Position numbers and translations under genes: made by a program. The notes beneath the pieces are model-generated. The model saw only the letters and a program-made list of their open reading frames with translations. It was not told the origin of the DNA and did not search any database. A stretch of 7,168 nucleotides of DNA, taken from the NCBI GenBank assembly GCA_034007245.1, contig JAVERH010000114.1:1-7168 (forward strand), in the 5' to 3' direction. Below are positions 6,702 to 7,168 of the stretch, piece after piece; position 1 is the first letter of the stretch, and each line of letters begins with the position of its first letter. The DNA comes from Anaerosoma sp034007245 (GTDB lineage: Bacteria > Actinomycetota > Coriobacteriia > Anaerosomatales > Anaerosomataceae).

Positions 6702-7168
6702 CTAGTCGATCAGCTCGGCATGCACGAGCAGCTTGCCGTCCTCAACGTGATACGCGCACGTGGAGAGCGTAAGCGTCCGGCCGGCGGGATCCGGCCGGAA
6801 ACCTGGATCCAGGAACGAGCGGTCCGCCCAGCGCGCAATGCGATCCGAGTACGGCCGCATGACCGGGAACGCGAACGCGTCGTCGGAGCCATCGGCCGCA
6901 CCCGCCGAGTAGACGAGCCACGTCCCGCCGTTGCCGGCGGCGTCGACGTACTGGATGAAGGGATGCGCCGCCCAGAAGTCCGCGTCTCCGTAGGAGGCGA
7001 GAACGCCGAACATCGAGCCGTCCCGCATGTTGTGACCGTGGAGCAGCGTCTCCCGCGAGCTGTCGCCGACATAGCGCGGCGAGCGGTAGTCGGCGAAGAT
7101 CGCGCCACGCGCGTCGGCATCGCCATCCGCCGCGTGTGTGAGGTACTTCACGTTGTCAGTGGTCTGCA
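6702..7168 (-). CDS. Class B sortase, C-terminal part (5' end beyond window)
   Basis: Sortases are membrane-anchored transpeptidases outside the cytoplasmic membrane that join sorted proteins to peptidoglycan or to each other. The frame is open to the right edge, where it reads QTTDNVKYLTH, a typical class B sortase segment after the membrane anchor; about 155 residues are visible. The catalytic histidine region is LLHGHNMRDGSMFG, DADFW follows, and the catalytic cysteine is in LTLSTCAY. The segment after the cysteine is HVEDGKLLVHAELID, ending at TAG (6704-6702). At the position of the essential sortase arginine (eight residues after the cysteine, as in Clostridioides difficile SrtB) there is a lysine. 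The N-terminal membrane anchor is outside the window. The hairpin behind the gene and the paralogous remnant next to it suggest a cell-surface locus independent of the defence operon. Codon use is visibly more GC-rich than in the genes to the left. Confidence 0.9.
   Translation of the reverse strand, partial: QTTDNVKYLTHAADGDADARGAIFADYRSPRYVGDSSRETLLHGHNMRDGSMFGVLASYGDADFWAAHPFIQYVDAAGNGGTWLVYSAGAADGSDDAFAFPVMRPYSDRIARWADRSFLDPGFRPDPAGRTLTLSTCAYHVEDGKLLVHAELID

Noticed and set aside
6710..7126. Second minus-strand open frame of 138 codons over the sortase
   Set aside because: It is a shadow of the sortase frame, made almost entirely of Arg, Ser, Thr and Pro.

Overview
This is a high-GC window from a Gram-positive bacterium, most likely an actinobacterium. 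The class B sortase at the right edge points to a Gram-positive cell wall, and the strong GC bias at third codon positions suits Actinobacteria; Coriobacteriia-type anaerobes are one guess. Genus cannot be read from the sequence. All convincing genes lie on the minus strand, so transcription runs right to left.

Layout, in transcription order. (1) 7168-6702: the 3' part of a class B sortase gene, cut by the window edge, followed by a strong hairpin. (2) 6642-6337: the decayed tail of a second, paralogous class B sortase, with its N-terminal part missing and one in-frame stop. (3) 6336-6145: a short non-coding boundary with a G-run block, a long hairpin and a possible promoter. (4) 6144 to the left edge: four tightly packed genes that look like one operon. 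These are a 342-residue unknown protein, a ~517-residue unknown protein, a 580-residue NERD nuclease / UvrD-like helicase fusion, and the first 603 residues of a large helicase that I recognise as DrmA, the core helicase of the DISARM anti-phage system. The DrmA reading frame runs off the left edge.

The main result is that the left 6.1 kb appears to be the promoter-proximal part of a DISARM-type defence operon with an unusual gene set. The two unknown proteins occupy the slot where class 2 DISARM has drmE, and together they are about the size of that protein, so they may be a DrmE split in two. A NERD-UvrD helicase sits between them and drmA; it is not one of the named class 1 or class 2 DISARM genes. 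The rest of drmA and any drmB (DUF1998), drmC (phospholipase D-like) and methyltransferase genes would lie left of position 1 and cannot be seen.

The inferred division of labour is as follows. DrmA, with an unseen DrmB, would translocate on and sense foreign DNA. The NERD-UvrD protein could unwind and cut DNA or signal damage. The two upstream proteins have no assignable activity. The defence genes look less GC-rich than the sortase flank, which fits acquisition of the operon next to resident cell-wall genes.
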